Source: Deltaproteobacteria bacterium UBA5754
GTDB taxonomy: Bacteria; Desulfobacterota; Dissulfuribacteria; Dissulfuribacterales; UBA5754
NCBI GenBank assembly: GCA_002419025.1
Contig: DIFG01000098.1
Coordinates: 1-35,183 of the forward strand
DNA length: 35,183 bases
Direction of reading: 5' to 3'
The stretch's first letter is position 1. Each line of letters starts with the position of its first letter. Positions 32,096 to 35,183 of the stretch are shown here, piece by piece. The notes beneath the pieces are model-generated. The model was given only the letters and a program-made list of their open reading frames with translations. It was not told the origin of the DNA and ran no database searches. Made by a program: the position numbers and the translations under genes.

Positions 32096-32653
32096 CTATA
32101 GGCCTGTAGCCTGATACGGTTCCTTGTCCTTGTACCGGTACTGGCTCCTGTCCACATGGACGAGCATGCGGTGGCAGTCCACACACCTTTTTTCATAGCC
32201 GGGCATGGGATAGAGGGTTGCACGGTGTGCAAGCATGGCCCCCCGGCTCTGGGGAAGATAGAGGATGTTACGGTGGCACTTGAGGCACTGGTCGTTCTTC
32301 ATGGTGGCGTACACGCGTTCCCGGTTCTCCGCCCTGTCGTATCCCTCGGTTCCCCCGAGCGTGAAATGCTTGACAACGTCCTTTATGCCGTGAAAGCCCT
32401 TTGCGTAGAAGAAATCGAAGGTGTCTTGGGGAGCAGGAAGGTGGCAGTCCATGCAATCGGCCACGACCCCTTGGGGGTTGTTGACGTGGGTGGACGTCTT
32501 CCATGCCTCGTATGCGGGCCGGATTTCATGGCAGGATGCGCAGAATTGGGGGGTAGAGGTCCTGACCATGGTGTAGTACGCCATACTCAGGAGTGGGAAG
32601 GCGATGACGATCCCCAGGATGGTGAATGCGAGAGGGACGAGGATTTTTTTCAT
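32096..32653 (-). CDS. napC: NapC/NrfH-family membrane-anchored tetraheme cytochrome
   Basis: 185 residues. One N-terminal membrane helix (about 5-28), then four CxxCH motifs at 38, 67, 123 and 157 (CASCH, CMDCH, CLKCH, CVDCH). Family members oxidise menaquinol and hand electrons to periplasmic reductases. It is the first gene of the operon, directly before the octaheme cytochrome (45-base gap), so it may serve that protein (as CycX or NrfH do for their partners) as well as NapA. ATG 32653 has GGAGGGTCCTGTC upstream and begins a good anchor; the frame's upstream extension is not hydrophobic. Confidence 0.9.
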   Translation of the reverse strand: MKKILVPLAFTILGIVIAFPLLSMAYYTMVRTSTPQFCASCHEIRPAYEAWKTSTHVNNPQGVVADCMDCHLPAPQDTFDFFYAKGFHGIKDVVKHFTLGGTEGYDRAENRERVYATMKNDQCLKCHRNILYLPQSRGAMLAHRATLYPMPGYEKRCVDCHRMLVHVDRSQYRYKDKEPYQATGL

Positions 32654-33100
32654 GACAGGACCCTCCGTATCAGCAGATTCTGGCTGCAATTCCATTGATT
32701 ATGCCGCTGAAAAAAACCGATCCGCGGTGTTACGCTTCGTCCTTTGCCCATGCGGCTTACGCTAAGTGCGTCTCATTTCTGAGGATTTGTGCGCCTTCCT
32801 GCCTGCCGCCTGCCTGTCGGCAGACAGGGCATTTTGGGCATTTTGAGCGACATAATATCTCTTTCAGTACAACCATTGATAAAACGTTATCACAGGGGAA
32901 GGTAACTGTGTAGTTAAAGATGTTAAGAAATTCTTAACTTGGCCAAGATAAATGGATTTTCAACCCATTCCTGTGTCAAGCGCCGATCGCGACCGATGCG
33001 TTTTCCTTCATTCACCGCACCTACGCGCTCGACAGAACCGTAATGGTCTTGAGGGTCACTTTGATTTTCCTTTGCCCATCTCTTTTGCTATAAATGGATC
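32654..33100. promoter_or_regulatory. Divergent control region between napC and the sigma54 activator
   Basis: 447 bases without a convincing gene. Contents: an imperfect REP-like hairpin TGCCTGTC/GACAGG-GCA at 32811-32831; direct repeats GGGCATTTT around 32828-32845; an inverted repeat TGATAA-AACG-TTATCA at 32877-32892; and a near-perfect palindrome GTTAAGAAATTCTTAAC at 32922-32938 (8-base arms, one central base). The last two are operator candidates. Half-site spacing does not fit FNR (TTGAT-N4-ATCAA). No sigma54 -24/-12 element (GG-N10-GC with TGGC..TTGC) was found on either strand by eye. Confidence 0.45.
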
Positions 33101-34852
33101 ATGAACTCCAGGTCCGCCGCCATCCTTTTTCTCTCACATGATTCTCCTGAATGGGCGGCCCTTGCGGCCGTCGCGGCTCGCAGGTACGTGGAGTCACCAG
33201 GCCGGGTGGTCGCGGCATGTCGAAACGGTCAGGCCGTGGACAAGGTGTTTGCATCCGTGGCCAGGGAGGACGGTCTTTTTCTGCCCGGGACCGTTGAATC
33301 CTTCTCGGAATCGGACGCGTTCGGCTTCGATCTCGTAATCTGCCTCCATGGGGGGGGAAATCTGGTCGTCCCCCCCTTTCCAGGCGTCCCGGCCACGATC
33401 TCCTGGGATCTGTCCGATTTGGCCCGCCTGGAGGAGATGGATGTCCTCTCGGTCCTCCGTGCCCGCCAGTCGAGGATCATACAGATGGTCGATGACCTTT
33501 TCGAGCAGGGCTATCTGGAGTGCATCCTCCAGTCCCGGGCTAATGCCGGGCTCATCCTGGAGAATCTCTATGACGGGGTCATCGCCCACGACCTCTCGCG
33601 CAGGATCTTCTATTTCAACCGTGCGGCCGAGGAGATCGCAGGGATCAGAAGGGACGAGGTCATTGGGCGGGACTGTCATGAGGTCTTCGCGGAACGGCTC
33701 TGCGGGGAGTATTGCTCATTTTGTGCAGGATGTGCCCATTTCCCCAACGCGCCCATACGCTATCCCGTCTCCTTCCGCTCGAAAACTGGGGAAAGCCGGC
33801 GGGTGGAGATAACGGTCGTCCCCTTGAAAGATCCGATGGGAAGGCCTTTTGGGGTCGTAGCCACCCTTAAGGACGTGACACGGGAGTCCGAACTCATCCG
33901 CAGGGTGGGAGATGTGGATGAGTTTCACGGGATCGTCGGGCATGAGCCTTCCATCAGGCATGTGATACGTATCATCAAAGACGTGGCAGATACGGACCTT
34001 CCCATCCTTATTCAGGGAGAGTCCGGGACGGGCAAGGAGCTGGTCGCAGCCGCCATCCACGACCTCTCCCGAAGGAACAAACGCCTCCTTGTCCCGGTCA
34101 ATTGCGGGGCTTTGCCTGATACCCTTCTGGAGAGCGAGCTCTTCGGACATGAAAAGGGGGCGTTTACCGGGGCTATCCGACACAAGAAGGGCAGATTCGA
34201 ACTGGCAGACGGCGGGACCCTCTTCCTCGACGAGATCGGCGATATCAGCCCGGCAATGCAGGTAAAGCTCCTGAGGGTTCTTGAGGACGGTGTGGTGGAG
34301 CGTCTCGGATCGGAAATGGGTATGAAGGTCGACGTTCGCGTCGTGGCTGCGACCCACAAGGACCTGCGCGCGGAGGTGGCGGCAGGCCGATTCCGTGACG
34401 ACCTCTATTATCGCCTTTCCGTTGTCCCCATCTATCTTCCTCCGCTTCGGCAGAGGAGGGAGGACATTCCTCTCATCGCCCAGTATCTCCTTCAAAAGGC
34501 CTTAGCTGAAAGCGGAATGGAAGAGATCGTTATCTCCAAGGAGGCCATGGACGTCCTTGCCGCGTACGACTGGCCTGGGAACGTGAGAGAGCTGAGAAAC
34601 GCCATCCGGTACGCCATCGTCCGGTGCAAGGGAACCCTGGTGGAGCCCCATCATCTACCTGCCGGCATCCAGAAGGAACGGCCCATGAGGGCCATTCCCC
34701 TCCATTCGGGGAATCGGCGGCTCAAGCTCACCATTTCCGCTGTCAGGCAGGCCCTGGACGCCACCGGAGGCAATCGCGTAAAGGCCGCTCGATTGCTCGG
34801 TGTGGGAAGGGCCACCCTTTACAGATTCCTCTCAAGGAACTCTTCTCCCTGA
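33101..34852 (+). CDS. Sigma54-dependent transcriptional activator with PAS domain
   Basis: 583 residues. The N-terminal about 100 residues (AILFLSHDSPEWAALAAVAARR, VVAACRNGQAVDKVF, FGFDLVICLHGG) recall the low-molecular-weight phosphatase/ArsC fold but lack its catalytic cysteine loop. A PAS domain follows (about 148-262) with a cysteine group C192, C201, C205, C208, C211. The AAA+ domain has Walker A GESGTGKE (306-313), the sigma54-contact loop GAFTGA (353-358), Walker B GGTLFLDEIG (371-380) and the arginine-finger region FRDDLYYRL. A Fis-type helix-turn-helix ends the protein (about 545-580). It has no receiver domain, so it is likely switched by ligand or redox through its N-terminal domains. 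It is divergent from napC; regulation of the nap-hao operon is plausible but unproven. Confidence 0.92.
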   Translation: MNSRSAAILFLSHDSPEWAALAAVAARRYVESPGRVVAACRNGQAVDKVFASVAREDGLFLPGTVESFSESDAFGFDLVICLHGGGNLVVPPFPGVPATISWDLSDLARLEEMDVLSVLRARQSRIIQMVDDLFEQGYLECILQSRANAGLILENLYDGVIAHDLSRRIFYFNRAAEEIAGIRRDEVIGRDCHEVFAERLCGEYCSFCAGCAHFPNAPIRYPVSFRSKTGESRRVEITVVPLKDPMGRPFGVVATLKDVTRESELIRRVGDVDEFHGIVGHEPSIRHVIRIIKDVADTDLPILIQGESGTGKELVAAAIHDLSRRNKRLLVPVNCGALPDTLLESELFGHEKGAFTGAIRHKKGRFELADGGTLFLDEIGDISPAMQVKLLRVLEDGVVERLGSEMGMKVDVRVVAATHKDLRAEVAAGRFRDDLYYRLSVVPIYLPPLRQRREDIPLIAQYLLQKALAESGMEEIVISKEAMDVLAAYDWPGNVRELRNAIRYAIVRCKGTLVEPHHLPAGIQKERPMRAIPLHSGNRRLKLTISAVRQALDATGGNRVKAARLLGVGRATLYRFLSRNSSP

Positions 34853-35023
34853 TATATTCAGCGATGATCGCCGTCGGCAGATCCACCCCCATGTAAGTTG
34901 ACTATTTCCATACGGAACAACCCCCCGTCCGTCGGATCACGGATTCATGACGGGAGTTATTTGGCTCTTCGTCATTTCGTGTGGAATTTGATCGGTTTCC
35001 AGTGCGCAGTTGCATACCGCCTC

Positions 35024-35050
35024 GTCATTCCGGCGGAGGCCGGAATCCAG
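35024..35050. repeat. REP-like palindrome, partial relative of the MITE-like element
   Basis: This reads GTCATTCCGGCGGAGGCCGG followed by AATCCAG, the reverse complement (one mismatch) of the right-hand hairpin of the element at 13560-13692. Only this hairpin is present; the terminal repeats are not. It lies 15 bases before a GIY-YIG gene. Confidence 0.65.
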
Positions 35051-35065
35051 TATAAAACGTGAATT

Positions 35066-35183
35066 ATGAAGCCGTGCGTCTATCTTCCGGCCGGCCGCAG
35101 AAATGAAACCCTGTATGTGGGTGTCACATCCGATCTCGTAAAGCGCATATGGGAACACAAGAACAATGTGGTGCCAGGCTTTA
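35066..35183 (+). CDS. GIY-YIG domain endonuclease-like protein, cut by window end
   Basis: Only the first 39 codons are in the window. The encoded residues MKPCVYLPAGRRNETLYVG and then VTSDLVKRIWEHKN match the N-terminus of the small stand-alone GIY-YIG proteins (usual form CVYILAS..NGTLYVGVTSDL..R..EHK). Such proteins are about 90-100 residues, of uncertain role, and common in proteobacteria. Here the usual Ile-Leu-Ala-Ser reads Leu-Pro-Ala-Gly, which could be divergence or decay; the rest is needed to tell. Confidence 0.75.
   Translation, partial: MKPCVYLPAGRRNETLYVGVTSDLVKRIWEHKNNVVPGF

Noticed and set aside
30629..32653. NrfA/NrfH nitrite reductase pair
   Set aside because: The large cytochrome has eight CxxCH motifs and no CxxCK active-site heme, so it fits the Hao family and not pentaheme NrfA. 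The small partner fits the wider NapC/NrfH family.
32695..32913. A 72-codon open frame in the gap between napC and the sigma54 activator
   Set aside because: It runs through the REP-like hairpin and operator-like palindromes, has mixed low-complexity composition and resembles no known protein.
32654..33100. Sigma54 promoter or FNR site upstream of napC
   Set aside because: No GG-N10-GC pair with TGGC/TTGC context was found on either strand. The TTGAT...ATCAC half-sites are eight bases apart, not the four required for FNR.

Overview
The window reads as a chromosomal segment of a Gram-negative anaerobe, most likely a deltaproteobacterium (Desulfobacterota). The Gram-negative call rests on LpxC and an outer-membrane-type lipoprotein. 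The lineage call rests on a Desulfovibrio-style periplasmic nitrate reductase set (napC, napM, napA, napD, napG, napH, with no napB), many multiheme c-type cytochromes, a sigma54 activator, and REP/MITE-like repeats of the kind common in that phylum. Genus or species cannot be fixed from the sequence alone. A thermophilic or sulfur-disproportionating relative that ammonifies nitrate is a reasonable guess but only inference.

Layout. (1) 1-820: end of a repeat element, then a leftward TetR regulator with a promoter and a FadR/YsiA-like operator. (2) 1016-9414, rightward: hisS, aspS, an HMGL-type condensing enzyme fused to a Cache-like sensor domain, a radical SAM protein, and a FapA/DUF342 protein. 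(3) 9416-13481, leftward: DUF2760 protein, RNase II-type nuclease, lipoprotein, hisB. (4) 13.5-14.2 kb: a lower-GC repeat island with a complete 133-bp MITE-like element and an orphan ORF. (5) 14221-16267, leftward: DsrE-like protein and ilvD. (6) 16415-26060, rightward: rnc-era, lpxC, bioF, then bioH-like, bioC, cmk, LysR, histidine kinase and response regulator, joined by five consecutive 4-base stop/start overlaps. (7) 26015-32653, leftward: napC - octaheme Hao-type cytochrome - napM - napA - napD - napG - napH. (8) 33101-34852, rightward: a sigma54-dependent activator divergent from napC. (9) Right edge: a REP-like palindrome and the start of a GIY-YIG endonuclease gene.

How the genes could work together. 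NapA would reduce periplasmic nitrate to nitrite, with electrons from the quinol pool via NapC (tetraheme, membrane-anchored), NapGH and the tetraheme NapM. The Hao-family octaheme cytochrome encoded between napC and napM is the only candidate here for handling nitrite or hydroxylamine; no NrfA with its CxxCK heme is visible. The operon is bracketed by two regulators: a kinase with a periplasmic DUF3365-type domain carrying a CxxCH heme motif (convergent side), and a sigma54 activator with a cysteine-rich PAS domain (divergent side). Control of the operon by either one is inference from position. The remaining genes are housekeeping: tRNA charging, histidine, branched-chain amino acid and biotin synthesis, lipid A, RNA processing, CMP kinase.

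No rRNA, tRNA, CRISPR array or complete insertion sequence was recognised.
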